Shown here piece by piece: positions 46,334 to 55,527 of a stretch of DNA of 64,000 nucleotides. Made by a program: the position numbers and the translations under genes. The DNA lies in NCBI GenBank assembly GCA_003279055.1, contig QCBP01000008.1:18318-82317 (forward strand), in the 5' to 3' direction. How positions within the stretch are numbered: the stretch's first letter is position 1; each line of letters starts with the position of its first letter. This stretch comes from Prochlorococcus sp. AG-347-I21 (GTDB lineage: Bacteria > Cyanobacteriota > Cyanobacteriia > PCC-6307 > Cyanobiaceae). A model generated the notes under the pieces. That model was given only the letters and a program-made list of their open reading frames with translations, did no database searches and had not been told where the DNA came from.

Positions 46334-47686
46334 ATGATATCAAAACTTAAATTTATAGACAAATTTAGAGAAGTCAAAAACTTAGAGATCATTGAAAATA
46401 AATCCGATGTAAAAAGACTTTCAAAAGATTTTTATAACTACTCTCCAATCCTTACTGAAAAATTAGACGAATGTATTGCTGATTTGGTGGTAAGACCTAG
46501 TGATCACAAAGCGGTAAAGGAAGTAGCAGAAATTTGTTGGGAATTATCTATCCCACTTACTTTAAGGGGTTCAGGTACAGGTAATTATGGACAAGCTGTT
46601 CCATTATTTAAAGGAGTTGTAATGCAAATGAGTCAATTTAATAAGTTAGAAGAATTTGATCCAGATACAGGCTTTGTAAAAGTACAGTCTGGCTGTGTTA
46701 TGGGAGATTTGAATAAACAATTAGAGAAATATGGAAGGGAATTGAGGTTACTTCCTAGTACTTGGAAAACTGCAACAATTGGAGGTTTTATTGCAGGTGG
46801 ATCAGGAGGTATTGGTTCCATTAGGTGGGGATTTTTAAGAGATCCAGGAAATGTTATCGGTTTAGAGGCAGTAACGATGAATGAAAAACCTGCATTATTA
46901 AAATTTGATGCTGAAGAATCCGAACCTCTAAATCATGCTTATGGGACTAATGGAATAATTACTTCTTTATTACTTGCTACTGAGATTAAACGTAAGTGGT
47001 ACTCATTAGTAATTGACTGTATTGAATTTGAAAAAACAATAGAAATATTAAAAACACTTACTAGCGCAGCAATTAATCTGAAATTAGGAGCAATTCTTGA
47101 AGGTGAAATTGTAGATCAAATGCCAAAATGGTTTAAAAGTAAATCTAGAAGTCACAAGATATTAATTCAATCTACTCTTGGAGGAATAAAAACCATTGAG
47201 CTAATTTGTAAAAAATTTAAAGTTGAATCTACCCTGCTTGGGGAAGAAGAAAAGCTCATGAATGGAATTTCTGAAGTCGTATGGAATCATACAACTCTTC
47301 ATATGAGGTCTAGGGATAAAAATTGGACGTATTTACAGATGCTTTTGCCACTTAATAAGGAACTAGAGTTAATTAATTTTTTGAGAAAAAAATGGGGTAA
47401 AAAAGTTCTTTGGCATTTAGAGGCAGTTCTTCAACAAGGATCACCGCGATTAGCGGCTTTGCCTTTATTAAAGTGGAATGGGACAGAAGAATTAAATGAA
47501 ATAATGGAAGATTGTAAGAAACTTGGTGCTTTTATTTTTAATCCTCATGTTTTAACTGTTGAAGGCGGAGGTCTCGGAGTTGTGGATGCAGATCAAGTAA
47601 AAGCTAAATTAAGATTTGATCCTAAAGGGCTATTAAATCCTGGAAAATTGGAAGGTTGGGAAGTAAAAGAACAATTTAAAATTTAA
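46334..47686 (+). CDS. FAD-linked oxidase (GlcD/BBE-like, FAD_binding_4)
   Basis: 450-aa flavoprotein of the vanillyl-alcohol-oxidase fold. The FAD-binding domain spans about 40-215: ADLVVRPSDHKAVKEVAE, PLTLRGSGTGNYGQAVP and ATIGGFIAGGSGGIGSIRWG. The C-terminal substrate domain ends with the typical FDPKGLLNPGKLEGW. It resembles glycolate oxidase subunit GlcD, but partner subunits GlcE and GlcF are absent here. It is probably co-transcribed with the CodA-like gene. It overlaps the end of convergent folC by 4 bases. Confidence 0.85.
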   Translation: MISKLKFIDKFREVKNLEIIENKSDVKRLSKDFYNYSPILTEKLDECIADLVVRPSDHKAVKEVAEICWELSIPLTLRGSGTGNYGQAVPLFKGVVMQMSQFNKLEEFDPDTGFVKVQSGCVMGDLNKQLEKYGRELRLLPSTWKTATIGGFIAGGSGGIGSIRWGFLRDPGNVIGLEAVTMNEKPALLKFDAEESEPLNHAYGTNGIITSLLLATEIKRKWYSLVIDCIEFEKTIEILKTLTSAAINLKLGAILEGEIVDQMPKWFKSKSRSHKILIQSTLGGIKTIELICKKFKVESTLLGEEEKLMNGISEVVWNHTTLHMRSRDKNWTYLQMLLPLNKELELINFLRKKWGKKVLWHLEAVLQQGSPRLAALPLLKWNGTEELNEIMEDCKKLGAFIFNPHVLTVEGGGLGVVDADQVKAKLRFDPKGLLNPGKLEGWEVKEQFKI

Positions 47687-48915
47687 CATTTTTCTTTATT
47701 CGCAAATTTAATAAATTCAGCAACTAAAAAAATAGAACCTGTTAGAACAGGATGATTAGGTGGCCATTTTTCTAGGGAAAATAAATACTCAATGGCAAGT
47801 TCAAATGTTTTAAATTCCATTATTTTTTGAAAGTCAATTTCTTGAATCTGAGAGAGATCATTCAATTGCCAACTAGGTTGGTTTGGAACTGGCACAAGTA
47901 ATAAGCGATCATTTTTCTTTAGAAGTGTTTTTAATATTGCGTAAATATCTTTTTGTCTTTGGACACCTAAAATCCAATAAATTCCTTTATCTTCATTCTC
48001 CCAATTACTTCGCTCATTAGAGAGTGCTTTTGCCGCAGGATAATTATGCGCACAATCTACAAGAATTTCTTTGTTGAAATAATTTATTATTTCTAGTCTT
48101 CCTTTCCAAGTTGTCTTTTTAAGACCTTCAGATATATGTTTTTCTTTTATATTAAATCCCAAATTATTCAGCGCTTCAATTGCTCCAACAGCTACCGAAG
48201 CATTTTGCTTTTGAAAAATTCCTTTTAATCCAAGCTCATAGCTTTTTGAAATTGAATCTTTCCAAATAATTTCTGCTCCTACCTCTTTAACTTTTTTTGT
48301 TATTAGATTTTCAACTTGACTATTTTGATTGCATGAAATGACAATAGAGTTTTTTTCAATAACTGCTAATTTTTCTTTTGCAATTTTTTCAATCGTATCT
48401 CCAAGAAATTCTTTGTGGTCTAAGCCAATATTCCCAATAGCAATGATTGGTCTAAATTTATGGGCTGTTGTCGCGTCTAATCGTCCCCCTAAGCCAGCTT
48501 CAAGAATGAGTAATTCAACTTTTTTATGGTCAAAAAAATTTAGTGCGCAGCAAATGATTTTTTCAAAAGGAGTTAATTCAAATGTTGAAAATTTTTTTTC
48601 TATTAATCTATAGATTTTTTCAAAATCAGTTTTATTAATATTTTTTTTATTAAATCTAATCCTCTCGCATACATCCAAAAGATGAGGAGATGTCGTTACA
48701 CCGAAATTCCTTTTAGCTTCAAAAAGTATACTTTCTAAATATGCCGCGATTGATCCTTTTCCATTGGTTCCAATAATCTGTATCGCAGGGATATTCTTAC
48801 AAGGATTACCAAGTTCTTGAAGTGCTTTTTTAGTTCTTGATAATCCTAAATTGATATTATCCCTTTCATATTTAGGAGATAATAATTCAAAAATTTTTAA
48901 ATTTGCATTTTTCAA
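47683..48915 (-). CDS. folC: Folylpolyglutamate/dihydrofolate synthase
   Basis: Mur-ligase-family enzyme adding glutamate to (dihydro)folate. 410 aa with the P-loop IGTNGKGSIAAYLESIL, the substrate loop TSPHLLDVCERIRFN, ILEAGLGGRLDATT, GLDHKEFLGDTIEKIA and LVDCAHNYPAA. It sits 11 bases downstream of argD on the same strand. Confidence 0.94.
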   Translation of the reverse strand: MKNANLKIFELLSPKYERDNINLGLSRTKKALQELGNPCKNIPAIQIIGTNGKGSIAAYLESILFEAKRNFGVTTSPHLLDVCERIRFNKKNINKTDFEKIYRLIEKKFSTFELTPFEKIICCALNFFDHKKVELLILEAGLGGRLDATTAHKFRPIIAIGNIGLDHKEFLGDTIEKIAKEKLAVIEKNSIVISCNQNSQVENLITKKVKEVGAEIIWKDSISKSYELGLKGIFQKQNASVAVGAIEALNNLGFNIKEKHISEGLKKTTWKGRLEIINYFNKEILVDCAHNYPAAKALSNERSNWENEDKGIYWILGVQRQKDIYAILKTLLKKNDRLLLVPVPNQPSWQLNDLSQIQEIDFQKIMEFKTFELAIEYLFSLEKWPPNHPVLTGSIFLVAEFIKFANKEKC

Positions 48916-48926
48916 AATTTAAATTG

Positions 48927-50102
48927 CTATAACTCTTCAAAAATTGAATTTAGCTTATCCAAAAGAATATTAATTTCTCTTCGAGATATAACTAATGGTG
49001 GGACAATCCTTACAACATTTCCTCCTGCAGGAACTACCAGTAATCCTTTATCAAAAGCTTTTAATGTAATTTTTTTTGCATCAGCATAATCATCATTGAT
49101 CACAAGACCTTGTATTAAACCTAAACCTCTTTTCCCGCTAATAATATTTGGAAATTTTTTTGACAATTCTTCAAACCCAGCACTTAATTGTTTCCCTCTT
49201 AGATAAACATTATTGATAATATTTCTTCTATTTATTTCTTCTAATACAGTTAGGGCAGCTTTACAAGCGAATGGGTTCCCTCCAAAAGTGCTTGCATGAT
49301 CTCCTGGAGAAAAAATGTTGGCTTTTTCTTTTACTAATAATGCTCCAATTGCATGACCTCCGCCTAATCCTTTAGCAAGGGTGAATCCATCAGGTTCAAT
49401 TCCTAAATTCTCATAACCCCACATTTTCCCAGTTCGACCTACTCCACTTTGGACCTCATCTAAAATGAGAAGAGAATTATATTTATCACATATTTCTCTC
49501 AGCCTTTTAAAAAATATTTTACTTCCAGGAATTACGCCGCCTTCTCCTTGTATTGGTTCAACTAAAACGCCGGAAATTTTTTGATCATTATTTTCACACT
49601 CTTCAAATAATTTTTTTACCGAATCAAAATTGTTAAATTTAAAAAATTTGAACCCTTGAATCATTGGTTCGAAACCTTTTTGATATTTGGGCTGTCCAGT
49701 GGCACTCAAGGCTGCAAGAGTCCTTCCATGAAAGCTGGATTCTGCTGCGAGAATAATTGATTCTTTACCTATATTTGATGTATTACCATATTTTTTAATT
49801 AATTTAATTGCTGATTCATTTGCTTCCGCACCACTATTGCAGAAGAAGACGCTTTTAGCACAACTCATATTCGTTAAAGTTCTGCTTAATTGTTCTTGTT
49901 CTTCAATGTTGTAGAGATTAGAAATGTGCTGAATCTTTTTTAGTTGAGTTGATAACCTCCTTCTTAAAACTCTGTCGCTATGTCCAAGACTACAAGTTGC
50001 TATACCAGCTACTGCATCAAGATATTTTTTACCTGTTTTGTCCCATAGCCAACAACCTTTTCCTTTTTTGAAAGATATATCAAATCGACTATAAGTATTC
50101 AT
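48927..50102 (-). CDS. argD: Acetylornithine aminotransferase
   Basis: PLP-dependent aminotransferase of arginine synthesis. The real start is the ATG at 50102 (MNTYSRFDISFKKGKGCWLW); the 27 residues before it in the ORF track are translated tRNA-Leu. Motifs: NSGAEANESAIKLIKKYG, SFHGRTLAALSATGQPKYQ, LLILDEVQSGVGRTG and the PLP lysine in FTLAKGLGGGHA. 391 aa. The start codon lies only 5 bases from the tRNA-Leu 3' end, leaving no room for a ribosome site outside the tRNA. Confidence 0.95.
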   Translation of the reverse strand: MNTYSRFDISFKKGKGCWLWDKTGKKYLDAVAGIATCSLGHSDRVLRRRLSTQLKKIQHISNLYNIEEQEQLSRTLTNMSCAKSVFFCNSGAEANESAIKLIKKYGNTSNIGKESIILAAESSFHGRTLAALSATGQPKYQKGFEPMIQGFKFFKFNNFDSVKKLFEECENNDQKISGVLVEPIQGEGGVIPGSKIFFKRLREICDKYNSLLILDEVQSGVGRTGKMWGYENLGIEPDGFTLAKGLGGGHAIGALLVKEKANIFSPGDHASTFGGNPFACKAALTVLEEINRRNIINNVYLRGKQLSAGFEELSKKFPNIISGKRGLGLIQGLVINDDYADAKKITLKAFDKGLLVVPAGGNVVRIVPPLVISRREINILLDKLNSIFEEL

Positions 50103-50107
50103 CAAAG

Positions 50108-50189
50108 TGGGAGCGGTCGGACTTGAACCGACATACCCGAAGGTGCCGCATTTTGAGTGCGGTGCGTCTACCAATTCCACCACGCTCCC
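50108..50189 (-). tRNA. tRNA-Leu (CAA)
   Basis: 82-nt class II tRNA read from the minus strand. Acceptor GGGAGCG pairs with CGCTCCC plus A73. The anticodon stem CCGCA/TGCGG encloses loop CTCAAAA, giving anticodon CAA. A short variable arm (CACCTTCGGGT) and T-arm GTCGG-TTCAAGT-CCGAC follow. CCA is not encoded. argD begins 5 bases downstream. Confidence 0.97.
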
Positions 50190-50216
50190 AAGGCTTTTGA
50201 AAAAATGAACTTTTTT

Positions 50217-50222
50217 ATTATA
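50217..50222 (-). promoter_or_regulatory. -10 box of tRNA-Leu (and probably argD)
   Basis: On the minus strand the sequence TTGTTATAATAA contains a perfect TATAAT about 28 bases upstream of the mature tRNA-Leu 5' end, allowing a short 5' leader. It may also drive argD, since no other promoter fits between tRNA and argD. Confidence 0.55.
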
Positions 50223-50448
50223 ACAAAAATCAACTGATTGACTATTGTTTTGGTCAAGGAACAGTTATCAAGATAACGTTTGTTAATAGTTAATCTTTTC
50301 GATAAAAACATAGAATTATTTATTGCATTTGCTGACAAGAAATAAGGTAAAGGATGAAAAGCTTAGCATTTATGATACATTTTTGTGATTAAATAAGCTC
50401 AAAAGTCTTTTTTTTAAGTGGATAGCTTCATGATTAGTAATATTGTGT

Positions 50449-50454
50449 TATAAT
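50449..50454 (+). promoter_or_regulatory. -10 box upstream of micropeptide pair
   Basis: Perfect TATAAT in ATTGTGTTATAATTATT. It lies 21 bases before the ATG of the first micropeptide ORF, so a transcript starting about 7 bases downstream would carry a short leader. No good -35 hexamer is evident, which is common in this genus. Confidence 0.55.
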
Positions 50455-50475
50455 TATTAAAAAGCAATTGTTAAA

Positions 50476-50574
50476 ATGCAAGCTAAAAAATTATCTTTTA
50501 AATTTGTTCCTTATCTCTTTATTGCAGTGACTATACTGACAACATTTGGATCTAATACTGGAACTTGGGTATGA
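50476..50574 (+). CDS. Micropeptide 1 (32 aa, single membrane span), not in ORF track
   Basis: ATG at 50476 opens a 32-codon frame: a basic start (MQAKKLSFKF), one hydrophobic segment (VPYLFIAVTILTTFG) and a short polar tail ending NTGTWV. It is preceded by a perfect TATAAT box. Its TGA overlaps the ATG of the next ORF as ATGA, an arrangement typical of translationally coupled genes and unlikely by chance here. It matches no photosystem or cytochrome b6f small subunit I know. Function unknown. Confidence 0.55.
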   Translation: MQAKKLSFKFVPYLFIAVTILTTFGSNTGTWV

Positions 50575-50681
50575 ACGAATTCAAATTTAATGGTTTAAAT
50601 AAAAACTGGTCTAATCGCTTCCTAGTTTTGTTTATATTATTTTTGGGTTGTATTTCACTAATCAACATTGCTTACGTTTGA
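50571..50681 (+). CDS. Micropeptide 2 (36 aa, single membrane span), not in ORF track
   Basis: Begins in the ATGA overlap with micropeptide 1 and encodes 36 residues: a polar Asn-rich start (MNEFKFNGLNKNWSNR) and one membrane helix (FLVLFILFLGCISLINIAYV) with a cysteine. It ends 38 bases before the convergent murA stop. The pair may be subunits of one membrane complex, but this is inference from coupling and topology only. Confidence 0.55.
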   Translation: MNEFKFNGLNKNWSNRFLVLFILFLGCISLINIAYV

Positions 50682-50719
50682 ATCAACTTTCTTAGTTTTA
50701 AAAATATATTTGGAAAAGA

Positions 50720-52090
50720 CTAAGCTGCCTCGAGTTTTGAAAGATTCTCAGATTTAGGCTTAATTTTATATTCATTCTTCTCAAAAGTATTTTTACTGAT
50801 TTCTCTAATTATTTTTACACCTAGATCTTTTAGTTTTAATTCAAAATTTTCATAACCTCTATCTAGATGTTCTAATCCATAGAAATTACTACTACCTTTT
50901 GCGATGATTCCTGCAATTATTAATGCAGCTGATGACCTTAAATCTGATCCAACTAGATTCATCCCATTAATTGTTTTAACACCTTTGATATAAGCTACGT
51001 TTTTGTTTAGTTTTATACTGGCACCCATTTCATTAAGTAAATAAATATGATTCATTCTGTTTTCGAAAATTGTTTCAGTTATCTTTGATTCACCATTTGC
51101 GATTGTCATTAGAGTTGTAAATGGTGCCTGCAAATCAGTAGGAAAGCCTGGGAAAGGAGCTGTTTCAATATCTACACCTTTAATCTCTTTACTCTTGATA
51201 GAAATCGAATTACCTTTAATCGTAATTTTACTCCCACTCTCTTGAAGCTTATTAGTAACAGCTTCAAGATGATGAGGGATTACTGGAGAAATTGTTATTG
51301 AAGAGAAAGTTGCAGCAGCAGCAATTAGAAAAGTTCCAGCTTCTATTCGGTCTGGAATTACTTTATGGGTACATCCACCAAGCTTATTAACACCATCAAT
51401 AATAATAATTTCTTTACCGGAGTCATAAATTTTTGCCCCCATTTTATTAAGCATTTGGCATAAATCTTGAATTTCAGGCTCTCTAGCAGCATTTTCAATA
51501 GTAGTTCTTCCTTTGGCTAAAGATGCTGCCATTATTATAGTTTCAGTCGCACCTACACTTGGACAATTTAATTTAATATGAGTGCCATGAAGTCTATTAT
51601 TGTCCCCCCTTGTTTTTGCCTTTACAATTCCCTCTTCAATAATAATGTCTGCTCCTAGTGCGATTAATCCATTAATGTGCTCGTCTATTGGCCTTGAACC
51701 AATATCGCATCCACCGGGTAACGGTACTTGAGCTTCTCCAAATTTAGTTAATAGTGCACCTATACAAAAGAAACTAGCTCTTAATCCTTTAACAAGTTCA
51801 TATGGAAGTTCCTTAATAGAAATAGTTGTTGGATCTATTTCTAGTTGGTTGTTTTTACGAACTAAATTCACTCCTAAATTCTTTAAGATGTTCCCCATCT
51901 TTTCAATATCAGTGAGAAAAGGTACATTTTCAAGAATTATTTTTTCATTAGTTAGTAATGATGAGGCTAATAAAACTAAGGCGGAATTCTTCGCACCACT
52001 TATTTCAACTATTCCATTTAACTTGCCTTGGCCAAGAATCTTTAAATTTTGCGATTTAAGATATGACTTAGTTTTGCTTCCGCAAATCAT
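50720..52090 (-). CDS. murA: UDP-N-acetylglucosamine 1-carboxyvinyltransferase
   Basis: First committed step of peptidoglycan synthesis. 456 aa with EISGAKNSALVLLASSLL (Lys-Asn of the active site), GLRASFFCIGALLTKFG and PLPGGCDIGSRPIDEHI with the PEP-reactive cysteine. N-terminal (about 13) and C-terminal (about 20) tails are longer than in E. coli MurA. Confidence 0.96.
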   Translation of the reverse strand: MICGSKTKSYLKSQNLKILGQGKLNGIVEISGAKNSALVLLASSLLTNEKIILENVPFLTDIEKMGNILKNLGVNLVRKNNQLEIDPTTISIKELPYELVKGLRASFFCIGALLTKFGEAQVPLPGGCDIGSRPIDEHINGLIALGADIIIEEGIVKAKTRGDNNRLHGTHIKLNCPSVGATETIIMAASLAKGRTTIENAAREPEIQDLCQMLNKMGAKIYDSGKEIIIIDGVNKLGGCTHKVIPDRIEAGTFLIAAAATFSSITISPVIPHHLEAVTNKLQESGSKITIKGNSISIKSKEIKGVDIETAPFPGFPTDLQAPFTTLMTIANGESKITETIFENRMNHIYLLNEMGASIKLNKNVAYIKGVKTINGMNLVGSDLRSSAALIIAGIIAKGSSNFYGLEHLDRGYENFELKLKDLGVKIIREISKNTFEKNEYKIKPKSENLSKLEAA

Positions 52091-52252
52091 TAAGACTTAA
52101 TTTATTAGATTCATCATGACAAACTAATAATATTAAGTCCACCCTATGTAACGTCATGAATATTAATTAAAAGTGAAAATGTATTTTTTGATTTCTTGGG
52201 AAATAAAAATTTAATAAATAATTGATCGAAATATTTATGTAATTAAAATATA

Positions 52253-53125
52253 ATTGATAACAAATTTTTCAAAATACTCATAGAAAATACTTTTTTAAAA
52301 ATAACTAGTAAAAACAATAATCTAGTTAAAAGATTTAGATCATTTAAAAGAGGATCATCTCCAAAAGATCAAGACTTTTTTTGCATAGAGGGTACACATC
52401 TCATTGAAGAATTGCTGAAGTCTGGAAAAAATCCCTCTAAGATTTTAGTTACCGAAAAATGGCTAAGAAAGAATCAAAATCTAAGCAAAAAATTTGATGA
52501 GTCATTAATAAATATTGTCTCAGAGGAAGTCTTGGCATCTGCGATTTCAACAATTAATCCCGATGGGATAGCAGCTTTAGTAGAGATTTCAGCAATACCT
52601 AATTATCAATTTAATAAAAAAGATGATTTTGTTCTTGTTCTCGACAGAATTCAAGATCCTGGGAATATGGGTAATTTATTTAGAACCGCTTTAGCTGCTG
52701 GTGTTAATGCAATTTTTTTAGCTGGAGGTGCGCACCCATTAGGCCAAAAGGTATTAAGAGCATCTTCAGGTGCAGTTTTTCATCTGCCATTTTTAAGATT
52801 TGATGGAATTGAAGAAGAAATATTAAATTCTTTACTTAATTCTTTGTCTGAATTATCAAATGTAGGATTTAAGATTTTCTCTACTAGTAGCCATAATGGG
52901 AGTTCAAAAAAAACTTCAAAACCTTACTGGGAAGTTGATTGGTCTGGACGTACCGCATTAATTTTGGGTAATGAAGGTCAAGGTATTCATAAAAAAATTC
53001 AAGAAGCTTTTAATGAAACAATTACAATTCCGCATTGTGAGATTGTAGAATCATTGAATGTGGCTTGTGTAGCAGTTCCATTATTACTAGAACGAAAAAG
53101 AGTCGCATACACCTCTAATAAATAA
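52253..53125 (+). CDS. SpoU/TrmH-family RNA 2'-O-methyltransferase
   Basis: SPOUT methyltransferase of rRNA or tRNA ribose. The catalytic domain carries VLVLDRIQDPGNMGNLFRTA (motif 1), ALILGNEGQG (motif 2) and IPHCEIVESLNVACVA (motif 3). The ORF track starts at a TTG (52412), but the frame is open back to 52247 and reads the usual N-terminal substrate-binding start, ITSKNNNLVKRFRSFK and CIEGTHLIEELLKSG. No ATG, GTG or TTG occurs in that stretch; the ATT at 52253 is given as a provisional start. An unusual start codon or a 5' frameshift must be involved. It is 7 bases upstream of lpd. Confidence 0.82.
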   Translation: MDNKFFKILIENTFLKITSKNNNLVKRFRSFKRGSSPKDQDFFCIEGTHLIEELLKSGKNPSKILVTEKWLRKNQNLSKKFDESLINIVSEEVLASAISTINPDGIAALVEISAIPNYQFNKKDDFVLVLDRIQDPGNMGNLFRTALAAGVNAIFLAGGAHPLGQKVLRASSGAVFHLPFLRFDGIEEEILNSLLNSLSELSNVGFKIFSTSSHNGSSKKTSKPYWEVDWSGRTALILGNEGQGIHKKIQEAFNETITIPHCEIVESLNVACVAVPLLLERKRVAYTSNK

Positions 53126-53132
53126 ATAAAAA

Positions 53133-54572
53133 GTGACTGATTCAAGTTTTGATTTTGATTTAATCGTAATAGGAGCAGGATATGGAGGTTTTGATGCCGC
53201 TAAACATGCTGCTGGTAAAGGACTGAAAGTCGCAATAGTAGAATCTTCTGATATGGGAGGAACTTGTGTTAACAAGGGTTGTGTTCCATCTAAAGCTCTT
53301 TTGGCTGCAAGTGGAAAAGTTAGAGAAATAGCTGATTATGAACATTTGGCTAAATTTGGTATTCACTCTTCCCCAGTGAGGTTCGAGAGATCAAAAATTG
53401 CAGATCATGCAAATAATTTAGTTTTAAATGTTAGAGAAAATTTAACAAAAACTCTTAAAAGGAGTGGAGTTGAAATTATTTTGGGCATTGGCAGAATTGA
53501 AGGAAATCAAAAAGTAGGTGTAAGAGATAAAAACGGAATTGACAAAATTTTCACATGTAAGAATATTGTTATAGCAACAGGCTCTTCTCCTTTTGTGCCC
53601 CGTGGAATAACTTTGGATAATAGGACCGTATTTACTAGCGATGATGCGGTTAAACTTGAGTGGCTTCCAAGATGGATAGCAATTATTGGAAGCGGATATA
53701 TAGGTCTAGAATTTGCTGATGTTTATACCGCGCTTGGTTGTGAAGTTACCATGATCGAGGCTTTGGAGAATATTATGCCAACATTTGATCCAGACATCAC
53801 TAAAATTGCTAAGAAGAACCTTATTCAAGCAAGAGATATAGACACAAAATCAAATGTCTTTGCGACAAAAATAACACCTGGATGCCCTGTAAAAATAGAA
53901 CTGACTGATGCAACTTCTAAGGAAGTTGTAGAAACTTTAGAAGTTGACGCTGTACTAGTCGCAACAGGCAGAAGTCCTAATAGTAATAACTTAAATCTTG
54001 AGTCGGTTGGTATCGAAACATTAAAAGGTTTCATTCCTGTAGATGATCAAATGAGAGTTAAGAATGGTGATGAAATAATACCTAACATTTGGGCTGTTGG
54101 AGATGTAACGGGGAAACTAATGCTTGCCCATACAGCTGCAGCGCAAGGTACTATTGCTGTTGATAATATTTGCGGTGGTAATGTCGAAATTAACTATCAA
54201 AGTATCCCCGCAGCAACCTTTACTCACCCAGAGATAAGTTCAGTTGGACTCTCTGAAGTTGAAGCTAAAGAGATATCTACAAAAGAAAATTTTACTTTGG
54301 GAGTTGTCAAAAGTTTCTTTAAGGCTAATTCAAAAGCATTGGCTGAATTAGAGAGTGATGGATTGCTAAAGTTGATTTTCAATAAAGATAATGGGAAAGT
54401 TTTAGGGGCTCATATTTTTGGATTACATGCAGCTGATTTAATTCAAGAAATTTCTAACGCTATTTCAAGGAACCAAGATGTAATTGAATTATCTAAAGAA
54501 GTTCATACTCATCCTACTCTTAGTGAAGTAGTTGAGGTCGCATATAAACAGGCGGCTTCTCAAATAAAATAA
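53133..54572 (+). CDS. lpd: Dihydrolipoamide dehydrogenase (E3)
   Basis: FAD disulfide oxidoreductase of 2-oxoacid dehydrogenase complexes. 479 aa from a GTG start, with VIGAGYGGFDAAKHAAGKG, the redox-active pair GGTCVNKGCVPSKAL, the NAD-binding IIGSGYIGLEFADVY, and the C-terminal HTHPTLSEVVEVAYK with the catalytic His. It works with pdhA (end of window) and lipoate made via lipB. Confidence 0.95.
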   Translation: MTDSSFDFDLIVIGAGYGGFDAAKHAAGKGLKVAIVESSDMGGTCVNKGCVPSKALLAASGKVREIADYEHLAKFGIHSSPVRFERSKIADHANNLVLNVRENLTKTLKRSGVEIILGIGRIEGNQKVGVRDKNGIDKIFTCKNIVIATGSSPFVPRGITLDNRTVFTSDDAVKLEWLPRWIAIIGSGYIGLEFADVYTALGCEVTMIEALENIMPTFDPDITKIAKKNLIQARDIDTKSNVFATKITPGCPVKIELTDATSKEVVETLEVDAVLVATGRSPNSNNLNLESVGIETLKGFIPVDDQMRVKNGDEIIPNIWAVGDVTGKLMLAHTAAAQGTIAVDNICGGNVEINYQSIPAATFTHPEISSVGLSEVEAKEISTKENFTLGVVKSFFKANSKALAELESDGLLKLIFNKDNGKVLGAHIFGLHAADLIQEISNAISRNQDVIELSKEVHTHPTLSEVVEVAYKQAASQIK

Positions 54573-54584
54573 TATCTAAAATTA

Positions 54585-55472
54585 ATGGAGATAAGACGCA
54601 GGCCACCAAATCCAACAGTAAGGGTAGAAAATTTAGAATATGCTGTACCTCATAGAGAAGCACAAGCAAAAAACATTCTGGAAGAAATTGTATGGCACAA
54701 GGATATTGAAATTAAGAATTTTAAAAAAATAGTTTCTTTAGAAGATCTCATCAAAAAGATTGAAAAACTTCCTACTCCCAAAGATTTTTACAAAAATATC
54801 TTGGAGTCAAAAATAAAACCAGGAGTTATTGCTGAAATAAAAAAAGCTAGTCCGAGTAAAGGAGTTATTAGAAAAGATTTTAACCCTGAAAACATAGCAA
54901 TTTGTTATGAAGGATTAGGTGCATCATGTATCTCAGTACTTACCGATAAAAGATTTTTTCAAGGTAGTTATGAAATACTCGAAACTGTAAGGAAATCAAC
55001 TAATCTCCCTCTACTCTGCAAAGATTTTATCATTTCTGCTTATCAGATTTATAAAGCAAGGGTATCTGGTGCTGATGCAATATTATTAATCGCTGCGATT
55101 TTAAGTGATGATGATTTAATTTATTTAAAGAAAATAGCTGATAATTTAAAGATGAGTGTTCTTGTTGAAGTCCATAACTCTAATGAATTAGAAAGGATTC
55201 TAAATTTAAAATCTTTTAATTTGATTGGAATAAATAATAGGGACTTAAAGACTTTTAAAACGGATTTAAAAACATCAAAAGAATTGATGCATACTTATGC
55301 AGATATATTTTTAAAACAAAATATTATTCCCATAAGTGAATCTGGAATTAATTGTGCCGAAGATTTAGAATCGCTTAGATCTATTGGAATCATGGGAGTA
55401 TTAATTGGTGAAACTTTTATGAGAGAAACTGATATTGAACAATCGTTCAAGAAATTATTTAACTCAATTTAA
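54585..55472 (+). CDS. trpC: Indole-3-glycerol phosphate synthase
   Basis: Tryptophan synthesis TIM barrel. 295 aa with [44 protein letters not shown] and ISESGI. The first ~45 residues ([19 protein letters not shown]) are an extension seen in cyanobacterial TrpC proteins. It follows lpd by 12 bases. Confidence 0.96.
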   Translation: MEIRRRPPNPTVRVENLEYAVPHREAQAKNILEEIVWHKDIEIKNFKKIVSLEDLIKKIEKLPTPKDFYKNILESKIKPGVIAEIKKASPSKGVIRKDFNPENIAICYEGLGASCISVLTDKRFFQGSYEILETVRKSTNLPLLCKDFIISAYQIYKARVSGADAILLIAAILSDDDLIYLKKIADNLKMSVLVEVHNSNELERILNLKSFNLIGINNRDLKTFKTDLKTSKELMHTYADIFLKQNIIPISESGINCAEDLESLRSIGIMGVLIGETFMRETDIEQSFKKLFNSI

Positions 55473-55527
55473 TATTGACTTCAAATCGTGCTATAAAATT
55501 TAATAAACAGAGTTGTACTGAATATAT

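Noticed and set aside
50103-50183. ORF-track extension of argD beginning MVELVDAPHSKCG
   Set aside because: It is the translation of the tRNA-Leu gene on the same strand, a well-known artefact; argD starts at the ATG at 50102.
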